This document shows positions 43,288 through 52,522 of a DNA stretch of 64,000 nt, piece after piece. Made by a program: the position numbers and the translations under genes. The notes beneath the pieces are model-generated. The model saw nothing but the letters and a program-made list of their open reading frames with translations. It searched no databases and was not told the origin of the DNA. Source of the stretch: Bacteroidota bacterium (GTDB lineage: Bacteria; Bacteroidota; Bacteroidia; Chitinophagales; LD1); NCBI GenBank assembly GCA_018267385.1, contig JAFDYN010000013.1:95559-159558 (forward strand), in the 5' to 3' direction. How positions within the stretch are numbered: the stretch's first letter is position 1; every line of letters starts with the position of its first letter.

Positions 43288-45267
43288 ATGAATTTTGACA
43301 GAAAAGACCTCAGCGATCAGCAGCTGATAAATCTCTATAAAAGGATACTCAAGCCGCGCGTGATAGAGGAGCGTATGCTCAAACTACTCCGTCAAGGGCG
43401 CGTGAGCAAGTGGTTCTCCGGCATAGGGCAGGAGGCCATCTCAGTAGGCGTGACGGCAGCGCTGCACAGTGATGAGTATATCTGCCCGCTGCACCGGAAT
43501 CTGGGCGTTTTCACGACACGTGACTGCGACTTGCAACAACTATTCGAGCAGTTTCAGGGCAAGGAGAATGGCTTTTCTCAGGGGCGGGAGCGCAGCTTCC
43601 ACTTCGGTACCAATGAGCACCATATAGTAGGGATGATCTCTCACCTTGGTCCGCAGCTCTGCCTGGGAGATGGTATAGCCCTGGCTAGTAAACTGAAAAA
43701 GGAAAAGAAGATCACAGTGGCCTTCACCGGTGATGGGGGTACGAGCGAAGGGGACTTTCACGAGGCTTGCAATATCGCCGCCGTATGGGACCTGCCCGTT
43801 ATCATCCTGATAGAGAATAATGGTTATGGCCTATCTACGCCCACCAATGAGCAGTTCCGCTGTAAGCAACTAGCGGATCGCGCGATAGGCTACGGCATGA
43901 AAGGGCTGACCATAGATGGCAATAATATCCTGGAGGTATATCATACTATCAATCAGCTAGCCGCTGAGATGCGCGAAAATCCACATCCGGTGCTGCTGGA
44001 GTGTATGACCTTCCGCATGCGTGGCCACGAGGAGGCGAGCGGGGTGAAGTATGTGCCGAAGGAACTCTTTGAGATATGGGAGAAGAAAGACCCGGTGGCC
44101 AACTATGAGAACTGGCTGATAGAAAACGGTATCATGTCGCCTGACTATCCACTCATGCTGCGCGAGGAGATGGATGCAGAGGTACGCGCGGCTTTTGAGG
44201 CAGCAGACAAGCAGCCCGAGGTGACACCCGATACGGAGAAAGAGGAAGGAGAAGTTTACAAACCATACAGCTATACTGAAGTAACTGCCGGCGGAGGTAA
44301 AACCAACAAACGCCTCGTAGACGCAGTGAGTGATGGCCTGCGCCAGAGCATGGAGAGGCACTCTGACCTCGTGATCATGGGTCAGGATGTGGCGGAGTAT
44401 GGAGGTGTCTTTAAGATCACCGAGGGTTTCGTAGAGCAATTTGGCAAGGACCGTGTGCGAAATACGCCTATCTGTGAGAGTAGTGTGCTGAGTGCCGCCC
44501 TCGGCCTGAGTGTGAAAGGCGTGAAGAGCGTGGTGGAGATGCAGTTTGCAGATTTCGTGAGTACGGGCTTCAATCCTATCGTCAATAATCTGGCAAAATC
44601 CTTCTGGCGCTGGGGGCAAAATGCGGATGTAGTAGTGCGCATGCCTACGGGTGCCGGTGTGGGTGCGGGACCATTTCACTCGCAGAGTAATGAGGCGTGG
44701 TTCACCCATGTGCCGGGATTAAAAGTTGTTTATCCATCCAATCCGATAGACGCGAAGGGGCTGCTCTGCGAAGCGATCAATGATCCTAACCCTGTAATGT
44801 TCTTTGAGCATAAGTTCCTCTACCGCAATGCGGAAATAGAGACAGAGATGCCGGATGCCTATTATACCACGCCTATCGGCAAAGCTGCACTGGCTGCGGA
44901 GGGTGATGAATTAAGCATTGTCACCTACGGCCTCGGAGTGCTTTGGGCTAAAGAAGCAGTGAAAGAACTCGGCATAGATGCAGACGTCGTAGACCTGCGT
45001 ACGCTACTACCGTATGACAAGGATGCCATCGAAACATCGGTACGCAAGACAGGCAAGGCTATTGTCTTGCATGAGGATACGCTTGTAGGAGGTATAGGTG
45101 GTGAGATCGCAGCATATATATCAGAGTATCTGTTTACCAGTCTGGATGCGCCGGTCATGCGGGTGGCCTCTCTGGATACACCGGTGCCGTTTGCGCTATC
45201 TCTGGAGCGGAATTTTCTGCCGAAGGAGCGGTTTAAGGCTAAATTGGCTGAGCTGGCGGCGTATTAG
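43288..45267 (+). CDS. Fused alpha/beta 2-oxo acid dehydrogenase E1 (branched-chain type)
   Basis: 659-residue thiamine-diphosphate enzyme joining E1-alpha and E1-beta in one chain. The alpha half (1-320) has the ThDP motif GDGGTSEGDFHEACNIAAVW ending at IENNGYGLSTP; the beta half (about 345-659) has VDAVSDGLRQSMERHSDLVI, MGQDVAEYGGVFKITEGF and the C-terminal VLHEDTLVGGIGGEIAAYIS. The enzyme decarboxylates a 2-oxo acid (probably branched-chain 2-oxoisovalerate, possibly pyruvate) and loads the E2 lipoyl group. No E2 or E3 gene is nearby. The fusion is common in Bacteroidota. Confidence 0.92.
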   Translation: MNFDRKDLSDQQLINLYKRILKPRVIEERMLKLLRQGRVSKWFSGIGQEAISVGVTAALHSDEYICPLHRNLGVFTTRDCDLQQLFEQFQGKENGFSQGRERSFHFGTNEHHIVGMISHLGPQLCLGDGIALASKLKKEKKITVAFTGDGGTSEGDFHEACNIAAVWDLPVIILIENNGYGLSTPTNEQFRCKQLADRAIGYGMKGLTIDGNNILEVYHTINQLAAEMRENPHPVLLECMTFRMRGHEEASGVKYVPKELFEIWEKKDPVANYENWLIENGIMSPDYPLMLREEMDAEVRAAFEAADKQPEVTPDTEKEEGEVYKPYSYTEVTAGGGKTNKRLVDAVSDGLRQSMERHSDLVIMGQDVAEYGGVFKITEGFVEQFGKDRVRNTPICESSVLSAALGLSVKGVKSVVEMQFADFVSTGFNPIVNNLAKSFWRWGQNADVVVRMPTGAGVGAGPFHSQSNEAWFTHVPGLKVVYPSNPIDAKGLLCEAINDPNPVMFFEHKFLYRNAEIETEMPDAYYTTPIGKAALAAEGDELSIVTYGLGVLWAKEAVKELGIDADVVDLRTLLPYDKDAIETSVRKTGKAIVLHEDTLVGGIGGEIAAYISEYLFTSLDAPVMRVASLDTPVPFALSLERNFLPKERFKAKLAELAAY

Positions 45268-45306
45268 TATCGGCTGTGCACATGGCAAAAGCCTTATTTT
45301 TCGGGG

Positions 45307-45361
45307 TTTTCGGGTTAAAATGGAGTAGCGAATGTGGATATTTTCATTTTTCACCCGAAAA
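45307..45361. repeat. 9-bp inverted repeat upstream of the foldase gene
   Basis: TTTTCGGGT (45307-45315) and ACCCGAAAA (45353-45361) are perfect inverted copies 37 bases apart, located between the E1 stop and the foldase start. It could be an operator or a looped structure; nothing else supports either. Confidence 0.45.
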
Positions 45362-45408
45362 ACTTTATTTTGCGCTCCCTTTAAATAAAATCATAATAGA
45401 CTCTTAGT

Positions 45409-47595
45409 ATGGCTATAATCGGTGAGATCAGAAAACGTCCCGGCATTCTCGTAGGTGTTATTGCATTGAGTATCGTGCTCTTCCTGATCGGAGTGGCAGT
45501 CAATGACCAGTTCAGCGTGCTCCGCCCGGGCAGGGGGACAGATGCAGGATCTGTAGATGGACAGGCTATAGCATACAACGATTATACCAGTGAGGTGGCC
45601 GATAATGTTAAGAACGTAGAAGCCCAAAACCACATCAACCTGACCGATGTCCAGCGCAACTATATGAACCAGCAGACGTGGAATGATATGGTAAACGACA
45701 TCGTCATGCAGCGCGTATCTGACAAAACCGGTGTCACCGTATCTGATGATGAGATGGTATCGCTCACCATGACTGAGAATCTGCACCCGCTCATTCGCCA
45801 GCAGATCTTTGGCAATGGCCCCGTAGATGTAGCCAGTCTGAATGCGCTGATCAAGAATCTCAATGTGGATGACAAAGGCCAGGAGCCGGGCGCCAAAAGA
45901 AAACTGTGGAACAATCTGGTGAAACAAGTCAAGAAGTCTCAACTCCAGTCAAAGTACAATACGCTGATCATGAAGAGCATCGGTAATGTGCCAAAATGGA
46001 TGGCCGAGGAGTACTATGAGGAGACCAATAAAACTGCTGATTTCCGCTATGTAGAGCTGCCCTATGCCGAGGTAAATGATAATGAGATCAAGTATACTGA
46101 TGCAGATCTGAAGGAATATCTCAATAAGAATGCAGCAAAATTTAAGGCTACGGAGGAGACTCGTACTATACAGTATGTGGCGTTCAATGTAGTGCCATCT
46201 TCTGTAGATTCTGCCACGGCGCTCAAATCTCTGACAGACAAGCTAGAAGAATTCAAAAAGGGAGCTACAAAATCGGATGACTCTCTCTTTGTAAAACTAT
46301 ACTCAGAAACCCCAATGTATGATCTTTATAGCGTAAAAGGCCAGCCTAATCCGCAGGCCCCGGCTATAGCTGACTCTCTGTATGACCTCCCTGTGGGTAC
46401 TGTGGTCGGTCCGTATGTAGAGAATGGTGTCTACAAATTTGCTAAAGTATCGGAGAAGAAGATGATGTCAGACTCCGTCCGCGTACGAGAAATTGAATTC
46501 TCTTACAACAATGTGAAATCTGAAGATGAGTTTAAGGCTAAACTAGCTCTCTTTGATAGCCTCTATACACTGATGGATTCTCTTCATGGAGATTTCGCTG
46601 CACTGGCCGCGGCCAATAGTGATAATCCTGCTGCCAAAATGAAAGGAGGCGACATAGGCTGGGTAAAACTGGCAGATAATCAGCTGGACGATTACTACAA
46701 AAGCATCGTATTTCACAATGGTCAGGTAGGCAAGGTTTACAAGTACTACCAGCGGACCGAAAACGGCCAGTACATCCCATCCAAGCTCATAGAAGTGACA
46801 GAGACGAAGCCTAGCCTGCAAGGTGTCAAGGTTGCTTTCTTTACCCGTCAGCTCGCTCCTAGCCAGGAGACTGAGACGGGTATTTACAGTGATGCTATGC
46901 AGTTTGTGCAGAATAATAATACGGAAGACAAATGGAAGAAATATGCTGCCGAGCATCCGACCATGGTCAAGCACGCTGCAAACATTACTAAAGAAAGCTA
47001 TGATGTCGATCAGCTCAGCGCTCGCTCTCTGGTCAAATGGGTATTTGATGCAAAGAGGGGTGACATATCACCGGTCAAAAGCGTAGATGACGGCTCAGGA
47101 GTCAACGGCCGCAAGTATGTAGTGGCCTATCTGGAGTCAGTGAATGGCGAAGGCACACCTGGTCTGGAGTCTGTGAAGGAGCAGGTCAAGATGGCCTTTC
47201 TGAAAGAGAAGAAGTATGAGCTGCTGGCAAAGAAAATATCTGATGCAAAGGCATCTAATATTGATGATCTGGCTACCAAGCTGGGCAAACAAGTTCAGGA
47301 AGCGCCAAACAGCATCTTTGCCAATCCAAACCTACCATCCGGTGTGGAGCCTGCGGTAGTGGCCGCAGGTGTATACAGTGCACAAGGCAAACTGTCCGGC
47401 CCGGTACGCGGCAATCAAGGGGTATATGCAGTACAAAAGGTAACGGGTGTAGATCCTCCGGCCCCTACAGACCTGACGCGCGCTGTGATAATGGCACAGC
47501 AGATGGCAATGGCTAAAAGCAGGTCCATACAAGAGGCACTGCGTAAGGAGGCCAAGGTCAAGGACTATCGTCTCAACTTTGAAGGAAACAATTAA
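45409..47595 (+). CDS. PpiD/SurA-like periplasmic foldase (peptidyl-prolyl isomerase)
   Basis: 728 residues. One N-terminal membrane anchor (GILVGVIALSIVLFLIGVAV, residues 12-31), then a SurA_N_3-like chaperone region (about 35-250) and a single parvulin-type rotamase domain around 350-470 (LADNQLDDYYKSIVFHNGQV follows the core GGDIGWVKL motif). This is the layout of PpiD, which helps proteins leaving the Sec translocon to fold. A second, degenerate rotamase segment may lie at 520-640. A hairpin terminator follows at 47620. Confidence 0.88.
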   Translation: MAIIGEIRKRPGILVGVIALSIVLFLIGVAVNDQFSVLRPGRGTDAGSVDGQAIAYNDYTSEVADNVKNVEAQNHINLTDVQRNYMNQQTWNDMVNDIVMQRVSDKTGVTVSDDEMVSLTMTENLHPLIRQQIFGNGPVDVASLNALIKNLNVDDKGQEPGAKRKLWNNLVKQVKKSQLQSKYNTLIMKSIGNVPKWMAEEYYEETNKTADFRYVELPYAEVNDNEIKYTDADLKEYLNKNAAKFKATEETRTIQYVAFNVVPSSVDSATALKSLTDKLEEFKKGATKSDDSLFVKLYSETPMYDLYSVKGQPNPQAPAIADSLYDLPVGTVVGPYVENGVYKFAKVSEKKMMSDSVRVREIEFSYNNVKSEDEFKAKLALFDSLYTLMDSLHGDFAALAAANSDNPAAKMKGGDIGWVKLADNQLDDYYKSIVFHNGQVGKVYKYYQRTENGQYIPSKLIEVTETKPSLQGVKVAFFTRQLAPSQETETGIYSDAMQFVQNNNTEDKWKKYAAEHPTMVKHAANITKESYDVDQLSARSLVKWVFDAKRGDISPVKSVDDGSGVNGRKYVVAYLESVNGEGTPGLESVKEQVKMAFLKEKKYELLAKKISDAKASNIDDLATKLGKQVQEAPNSIFANPNLPSGVEPAVVAAGVYSAQGKLSGPVRGNQGVYAVQKVTGVDPPAPTDLTRAVIMAQQMAMAKSRSIQEALRKEAKVKDYRLNFEGNN

Positions 47596-47619
47596 TCTGG
47601 CCATCTGACTAAAACTATA

Positions 47620-47645
47620 CAAAGCCTCTGATATCGGAGGCTTTG
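47620..47645 (+). terminator. Hairpin terminator after the foldase gene
   Basis: CAAAGCCTC (47620-47628) pairs perfectly with GAGGCTTTG (47637-47645) with an 8-base loop; only a weak U-run (CTATTTG) follows, 25 bases after the stop. Confidence 0.7.
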
Positions 47646-47769
47646 CTATTTGCAGCAAACCATCTGCGGCCTTTGAACGACAAAAAGTGAGTCACAATCC
47701 CATTGATTCTGACAAAATGTCGCCTATTCCCCATTGGCAGGTATTTTGATATGTTTGCGCCGGAATATT

Positions 47770-48348
47770 ATGCCTGATATGGAAGAAAATAAAGAACACA
47801 ACCCGGAGCTACCGCAGGATGGCGCCAATGACGAAACGCTCTCTCACGAGGATACCCAGAGAGTGCTGGATGATATCAATGCTGCTACAGTAGACCCTCG
47901 CGATGAGGAGATCGCCTCGCTCAAGAAGCAACTGGAGGAATATAAGGATAAGCACCTGCGCCTGTATGCCGATTTTGACAACTTCAAAAAGCGTAACGCA
48001 AAGGAAAGGCTGGAGCTGATCCTGACGGCCAGCAAGGATGTGATCAAGGAGCTGCTGCCTGTGATAGACGACTTTGAGCGCGCGCTCAAGGCTGCGGAAA
48101 CAGCATCTGATGTGGCTGCCGTCAAAGAAGGCATGACGCTGATCTATCACAAGCTGGTGCGCAACCTGGAAGGCAAAGGCCTCAAGGCTATAGAATCAAA
48201 AGGTAAAGATTTTGATGTAGAGCTGCACGAGGCTATCACAGAGATACCGGCACCAGATATGGCTGGTAAGGTAATAGATGAAGTAGAAAAGGGCTATTAT
48301 CTCAATGATAAGATCATCCGCTTTGCGAAAGTGGTAGTGGGCAAATAA
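47770..48348 (+). CDS. grpE: Nucleotide exchange factor GrpE
   Basis: 192 residues from ATG at 47770 (MPDMEENKEHNPELPQDGAN); an ATG nine bases on is also possible and the one at 47734 gives a non-conserved lead. An acidic N-terminus leads into a long coiled coil (EIASLKKQLEEYKDKHLRLY), the conserved ADFDNFKKRNAKERLELILT block, and a beta-domain (IPAPDMAGKVIDEVEKGYYL, NDKIIRFAKVVVG). GrpE releases ADP from DnaK and is a thermosensor. It is followed after 33 bases by dnaJ, the usual chaperone pair; dnaK itself is not here. Confidence 0.95.
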   Translation: MPDMEENKEHNPELPQDGANDETLSHEDTQRVLDDINAATVDPRDEEIASLKKQLEEYKDKHLRLYADFDNFKKRNAKERLELILTASKDVIKELLPVIDDFERALKAAETASDVAAVKEGMTLIYHKLVRNLEGKGLKAIESKGKDFDVELHEAITEIPAPDMAGKVIDEVEKGYYLNDKIIRFAKVVVGK

Positions 48349-48381
48349 CATTATTAATCATTCATCTCTGGGAGGGAGTAT

Positions 48382-49572
48382 ATGGCAGGCAAAAGAGATT
48401 ACTACGAGGTACTGAGTGTAGCCAAAGGCGCATCGGCAGAGGAGATCAAGAAGGCCTACCGCAAGGTAGCGCTGAAGTATCACCCTGACCGCAATCAGGG
48501 CGATAAAGCAGCAGAAGAAAAGTTCAAAGAAGCTGCGGAGGCCTATGAGGTACTGAGCGATGACCAGAAGAAAGCGCGCTATGACCAGTATGGCCATGCG
48601 GCCGAGAATATGGGCCAAGGGGGCGGATTCCACGGCGGCGGGATGAATGTGGAAGACATCTTCCGCAATTTCGGCGATATCTTTGGCAATGCCCGCGGTG
48701 GCGGCGGTGGGTTTGACCCGTTTGAGAGTTTCTTTGGCGGCGGAGGTAATGGTGGTGGCCAGCGACAGCGGGGCCGCAAGGGAAGCAATCTGCGCATCCG
48801 CGTGCGTATGACCCTGACCGAGGTAGCACATGGCGCCAAAAAGACGATCAAGGTTAAAAAACATGTGCAGTGCCATACCTGCCATGGCACAGGTGCCAAA
48901 GATGCCAGCTCGGTATCTAAGTGTACTATGTGTGGTGGCAATGGCGTAGTGCGCCGCACTACCAATACGATACTTGGTCAGATGCAGACCACGACCACCT
49001 GTCCGCAGTGCAATGGCTCCGGTGAAATGATCACCAAGAAATGCACTACCTGCAATGGTCTGGGGACAGAGTACGGTGAAGAAACACTGACCTTTGATAT
49101 CCCTGCCGGTGTGCAGGACGGTATGCAGCTCTCTATGAGCGGCAAGGGTAATGCCGGTGAGCAGGGCGGCCCTGCGGGCGACCTCATCATCGCCATAGAG
49201 GTAGAGCAGCACGCAGACCTGGAGATAGACGGCCAGAATGTGATCTACAATCTATACCTCAACTTTGCAGATGCAGCCCTGGGGTGCAATGTAGAAGTAC
49301 CTACAGTGGATGGCAAGGCGAAGATCAAAGTTCCTGCCGGCACGCAGGCAGGCAAAGTGCTCCGCCTGAATGGCAAAGGCGTACCATCAGTCAATAGCTA
49401 TGGCAAAGGCGACCAGCTGGTCATAGTCAATATCTACACGCCTCAAAAGCTCAGCGCCGAGGAAGAAAAACTGATGGAAAAGCTGCGCCAGTCTCCAAAC
49501 TTCAAACCGCAACCACAGAAAGGAGAGAAAGGCTTCTTTGACCGGATGAAGGATGTTTTCCGCGAGGGATAA
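48382..49572 (+). CDS. dnaJ: Chaperone DnaJ
   Basis: 396-residue type I Hsp40. J-domain 1-70 with HPD at KYHPDRNQ; Gly/Phe-rich linker ([19 protein letters not shown]); then four zinc-finger repeats [24 protein letters not shown] and CTTCNGLG at about 165-235; two beta-barrel substrate domains; and a short C-terminal tail ending [11 protein letters not shown]. It delivers unfolded proteins to DnaK and stimulates its ATPase. Operon with grpE. Confidence 0.97.
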   Translation: MAGKRDYYEVLSVAKGASAEEIKKAYRKVALKYHPDRNQGDKAAEEKFKEAAEAYEVLSDDQKKARYDQYGHAAENMGQGGGFHGGGMNVEDIFRNFGDIFGNARGGGGGFDPFESFFGGGGNGGGQRQRGRKGSNLRIRVRMTLTEVAHGAKKTIKVKKHVQCHTCHGTGAKDASSVSKCTMCGGNGVVRRTTNTILGQMQTTTTCPQCNGSGEMITKKCTTCNGLGTEYGEETLTFDIPAGVQDGMQLSMSGKGNAGEQGGPAGDLIIAIEVEQHADLEIDGQNVIYNLYLNFADAALGCNVEVPTVDGKAKIKVPAGTQAGKVLRLNGKGVPSVNSYGKGDQLVIVNIYTPQKLSAEEEKLMEKLRQSPNFKPQPQKGEKGFFDRMKDVFREG

Positions 49573-49663
49573 GCCGCTGAGATATCTGCCGGTATAAATC
49601 TCTCTTTTCCTTACGATCTGATATGAACTGTTTTTATATTAGCTATCAGGTATTCGTACTGAT

Positions 49664-50392
49664 ATGCAGATCAGGGTATTGATAGTAGAAGATGAGTCGC
49701 TCGTGGCTATGGATATGAGCGATATGCTGATGCGGATCGGGTATGAAGTTTTGCCTGCCGCCTATAGCTATGATGACGCCGTTACAGCTCTCGAATCCCA
49801 GCATCCGGACCTCATCCTGATGGACATACAGCTGGGCTCCGGCCGCACAGGTCTTTATCTGGCTCAGCTCGTGCGCGATAAATATCACAAACCTTTTGTT
49901 TTCATCACCTCTCACTCTGATCGCGCTACTGTCACCCATGCGGCAGCTCTCAGGCCAAACGGCTATCTGGTCAAGCCTTTCGGCCAGGAGGATCTGTATA
50001 CCTGCATAGAAGTGGCTCTGGCCAATTTTGCCGGCACGGAGCAGGCTGTGGCCACCACACCTTCTCCCTGGCAGATAGATGCAAGCGTTTTTGTCAAAAC
50101 TGATACGAAATATATCAAGCTGAACATCTCTGATATTCACTACCTGGAGAGCGATGGCAACTATATCCATATCGTGACCGATAAGGCAAAACATATTATC
50201 CGCTCCAGTTTCCGCGAGTTCCTGCCTAATCTGCCTACAGAATTTTTCATGCAGGTGCACAAAAGCTATGTGATACATCTGCAAAAAGTGGATGCTCTTA
50301 GTCATACAGAGGTGGCTATTGGCAAGGCTACAATACCTCTGAGCCGCAACTACAAGGATGATCTATTTGACAGGATAAGGCGCATACAGTGA
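49664..50392 (+). CDS. LytTR-family response regulator
   Basis: 242 residues. A receiver domain (1-120) has the acidic pocket IVEDES, phosphorylated Asp54 in LILMDIQLG, and the KPFGQED lysine loop; it is followed by a linker and a LytTR DNA-binding domain (about 140-240: FVKTDTKYIKLNISDIHYLE, SDGNYIHIVT, FMQVHKSYVIHLQKVDAL). LytTR domains bind pairs of about 9-10 bp direct repeats spaced by roughly two helical turns. The histidine kinase directly downstream (50486) is its likely partner. A matching pair of direct repeats occurs at 50408-50437 and again at 52434-52463. Confidence 0.9.
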   Translation: MQIRVLIVEDESLVAMDMSDMLMRIGYEVLPAAYSYDDAVTALESQHPDLILMDIQLGSGRTGLYLAQLVRDKYHKPFVFITSHSDRATVTHAAALRPNGYLVKPFGQEDLYTCIEVALANFAGTEQAVATTPSPWQIDASVFVKTDTKYIKLNISDIHYLESDGNYIHIVTDKAKHIIRSSFREFLPNLPTEFFMQVHKSYVIHLQKVDALSHTEVAIGKATIPLSRNYKDDLFDRIRRIQ

Positions 50393-50407
50393 TATGCTGT
50401 ATACCTG

Positions 50408-50437
50408 TCATCACCATATCGCTGCACTTCATACCAT
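50408..50437 (+). promoter_or_regulatory. Direct repeats (ACCAT, 20-bp period) upstream of the histidine kinase
   Basis: TCATCACCAT (50408-50417) and TTCATACCAT (50428-50437) are 10-base direct repeats with a 10-base spacer. The 36-base region (50408-50443) is repeated nearly verbatim at 52434-52469. TTTG at 50468-50471 is 30 bases downstream, in a GCAGTTTG context. Proposed binding site for the LytTR regulator. Confidence 0.55.
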
Positions 50438-50485
50438 AAACTTGCATCCCGCCGGGATTGTGTGCAGTTTGTATCCTGAGACATC

Positions 50486-52414
50486 ATGACCGCTCGCTAC
50501 ACCCTCGCATTTGGGCTATCGCTGCTATGCCTGATCACATGCCGTGCACAGAGTGTTGAGGTTGTGTCTTTCGGTTCCCGGCTGTCGGCTGCGCACTCTG
50601 ACACTGCGCGCGCACGCATCTATGGCGAGATGGCCTGGGAGAAGAAGTTCATACAAAACGACTCGGCATGGATACTGGCAGAGCAGGAGGTAAACCTCTC
50701 TCAAGGTAATGCGCTGCTGCTGGCCGATGGATACCGTACCATGGGTCTGGTGCGCGTGATAGAAAACAAGCCAGCCGAAGGGATGGAGCTCTATCAGAAA
50801 GCGATCAGCTATGCGCGAAAGGCTGGTAGTGGATTCTATGAAGCCTCATGCCTGAGCCTTACAGCCGGTATGTATCAGGACATGGGCGACTATGACCGCT
50901 CGCTGCAGTACTATCTGGAGGGACTGCGTGTGGCAGAGCAGAGTCAAAATGACCGGATGATAGCTACGATCTCCAATAACATCGCCTCAGTATATGATGC
51001 CCTGGAGCGCGACCCTATGCTCACTATCCGCTACTATCAGCGCGCCGCCGCAGTAGCCCGGAGTATGAAGAACTGGGGGTTTGCAGAACTAATAGCAGCT
51101 AATATAGCAAGCGAATACCACCGCGCAGGCCAGGATGACTCCGCAGAGATCATGCTCACCGTGGTCAGAGATATGGCCCGGCGGAATGGACAAAACAACT
51201 ATGAGCATGCCTCCTCTCTGACCAGTATGGGAGATATCTACCTGGAGATGGGCAAGACAGAGGATGCGGAAAAATGCCTGCTGCAGGCAGTAGCTGTAAT
51301 GGATAGCATCAAAAGGCCCATGAATGTGATGAATGGTCTGGATTTATTGAGCAGGCTGTATGCGAAGAGTGGTCACGTAGACCTCGCAGAAAAATATGCC
51401 GGACGACTACTGAAAGATGCAACAGAATATCACGCTAAGCTTTATATCAAAGAAGCTAATAAAACACTAAGTGATATAGCGCATCAGCGCGGGCAGGATG
51501 GCCTCGCTCTGCGGCACTACCAGGAGTATAACAGATGGGGCGATAGTGTGCTCAATGATGCACAGCGCCAGAATGCCACAAACATGCAGCTACGGGCAGA
51601 GATGGCGCAGCGAGACCTGGAGGTACAGTACCAGGTGAAGGAAAAGGCACGTGAAAACAGCAACCTGAAGGCGATCATCATAGTGGCAGCAGCAGGGCTT
51701 CTGCTGCTGGTCCTTCTCATCCTGATAGTAGTGCGCAGCTATCGCAATAGTCAGCGCGCCAATAAACTACTGGAGATGCAGAAGGAGCAGATAGAAAGAC
51801 AAGCAGCAGAGAAAGACACGCTGATGCTCGAGATACATCACAGAGTCAAGAATAACCTGCAAATAGTATCGAGCCTGCTCAGCCTGCAGGCAAACTCGAT
51901 ATCAGATGAAAATGCCGCTGCAGCCCTGCGCGAAAGCCACAACCGGGTGCGCAGTATCGCGCTGATCCATCAGAAGCTATACGCCCAGGAGGCGTTGTCG
52001 GCCATACATCTGGCCGACTACATCACGCAGCTATGTGCCGACCTGAAGCTGGTCTTTGGAGCGCAAGCTATAGCAGTGAATGTCACTGTAAGCCCTGAGG
52101 ACCTCACCCTGGATATGGAGCGCGCAATACCGCTGGGTGTGATACTGAATGAGCTGATCACAAACTCTATCAAGTATGGCGGAATAGTCAAGGCCGGAGG
52201 TGCCATCAATATAGCCGTGAGCAGAGACGCAAGCGGCGAGTGCACCATCAGGTATGCAGATAATGGTATTGGCATGCCTATATCCTTTGACTTGCGCTCT
52301 ACCCGTACACTTGGTATGCGTATTGTAAATGAATTGACCCGACAACTGCGCGGTACGCTAACGAGTCAAAACGACAACGGCGCCGTCTTTACACTTAGTT
52401 TTGCCCTGGACTGA
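50486..52414 (+). CDS. TPR-containing sensor histidine kinase (HisKA_2 type)
   Basis: 642 residues. A signal or short N-terminal leader (TLAFGLSLLCLITC), then about six TPR-like helical pairs (55-370, for example YRTMGLVRVIENKPAEGMEL and YLEMGKTEDAEKCLLQAVAV), one transmembrane helix (395-416), a coiled coil, the HisKA_2 phosphoacceptor His near 451 in LEIHHRVKNNLQIVSSLLSL, and an ATPase domain with NELITNSIKYGG, ADNGIGMP and GAVFTLSFALD. The periplasmic TPR part is the probable sensor. It follows the LytTR regulator gene by 94 bases and forms a two-component system with it. Confidence 0.9.
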   Translation: MTARYTLAFGLSLLCLITCRAQSVEVVSFGSRLSAAHSDTARARIYGEMAWEKKFIQNDSAWILAEQEVNLSQGNALLLADGYRTMGLVRVIENKPAEGMELYQKAISYARKAGSGFYEASCLSLTAGMYQDMGDYDRSLQYYLEGLRVAEQSQNDRMIATISNNIASVYDALERDPMLTIRYYQRAAAVARSMKNWGFAELIAANIASEYHRAGQDDSAEIMLTVVRDMARRNGQNNYEHASSLTSMGDIYLEMGKTEDAEKCLLQAVAVMDSIKRPMNVMNGLDLLSRLYAKSGHVDLAEKYAGRLLKDATEYHAKLYIKEANKTLSDIAHQRGQDGLALRHYQEYNRWGDSVLNDAQRQNATNMQLRAEMAQRDLEVQYQVKEKARENSNLKAIIIVAAAGLLLLVLLILIVVRSYRNSQRANKLLEMQKEQIERQAAEKDTLMLEIHHRVKNNLQIVSSLLSLQANSISDENAAAALRESHNRVRSIALIHQKLYAQEALSAIHLADYITQLCADLKLVFGAQAIAVNVTVSPEDLTLDMERAIPLGVILNELITNSIKYGGIVKAGGAINIAVSRDASGECTIRYADNGIGMPISFDLRSTRTLGMRIVNELTRQLRGTLTSQNDNGAVFTLSFALD

Positions 52415-52433
52415 CCTGGCAGGATTATGCATC

Positions 52434-52463
52434 TCATCACCATTCTGATGCATTTGATACCAT
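52434..52463 (+). promoter_or_regulatory. Second copy of the ACCAT direct-repeat element, upstream of the T9SS surface protein
   Basis: TCATCACCAT (52434-52443) and TTGATACCAT (52454-52463), again with exactly 20-base period, and flanking bases matching the 50408 copy (TGCAyTTsATACCATAAAyT). A TAGCTTTG -7 element at 52492-52499 lies 28 bases on. Confidence 0.55.
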
Positions 52464-52491
52464 AAATTATAAGTGAGGGGTGGAGGGAGCA

Positions 52492-52499
52492 TAGCTTTG
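52492..52499 (+). promoter_or_regulatory. -7 element of the T9SS surface-protein gene
   Basis: TAGCTTTG matches TAnnTTTG; there is no TTTG at -33, where instead the repeat element ends, consistent with an activated promoter. Confidence 0.5.
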
Positions 52500-52522
52500 A
52501 GCTATAAACCAAAACCAATTAC

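Noticed and set aside
45361..45380. Promoter TTATTTTG of the foldase gene as an exact consensus
   Set aside because: It differs from TAnnTTTG at the second position and has no -33 partner, so it is mentioned only as context.
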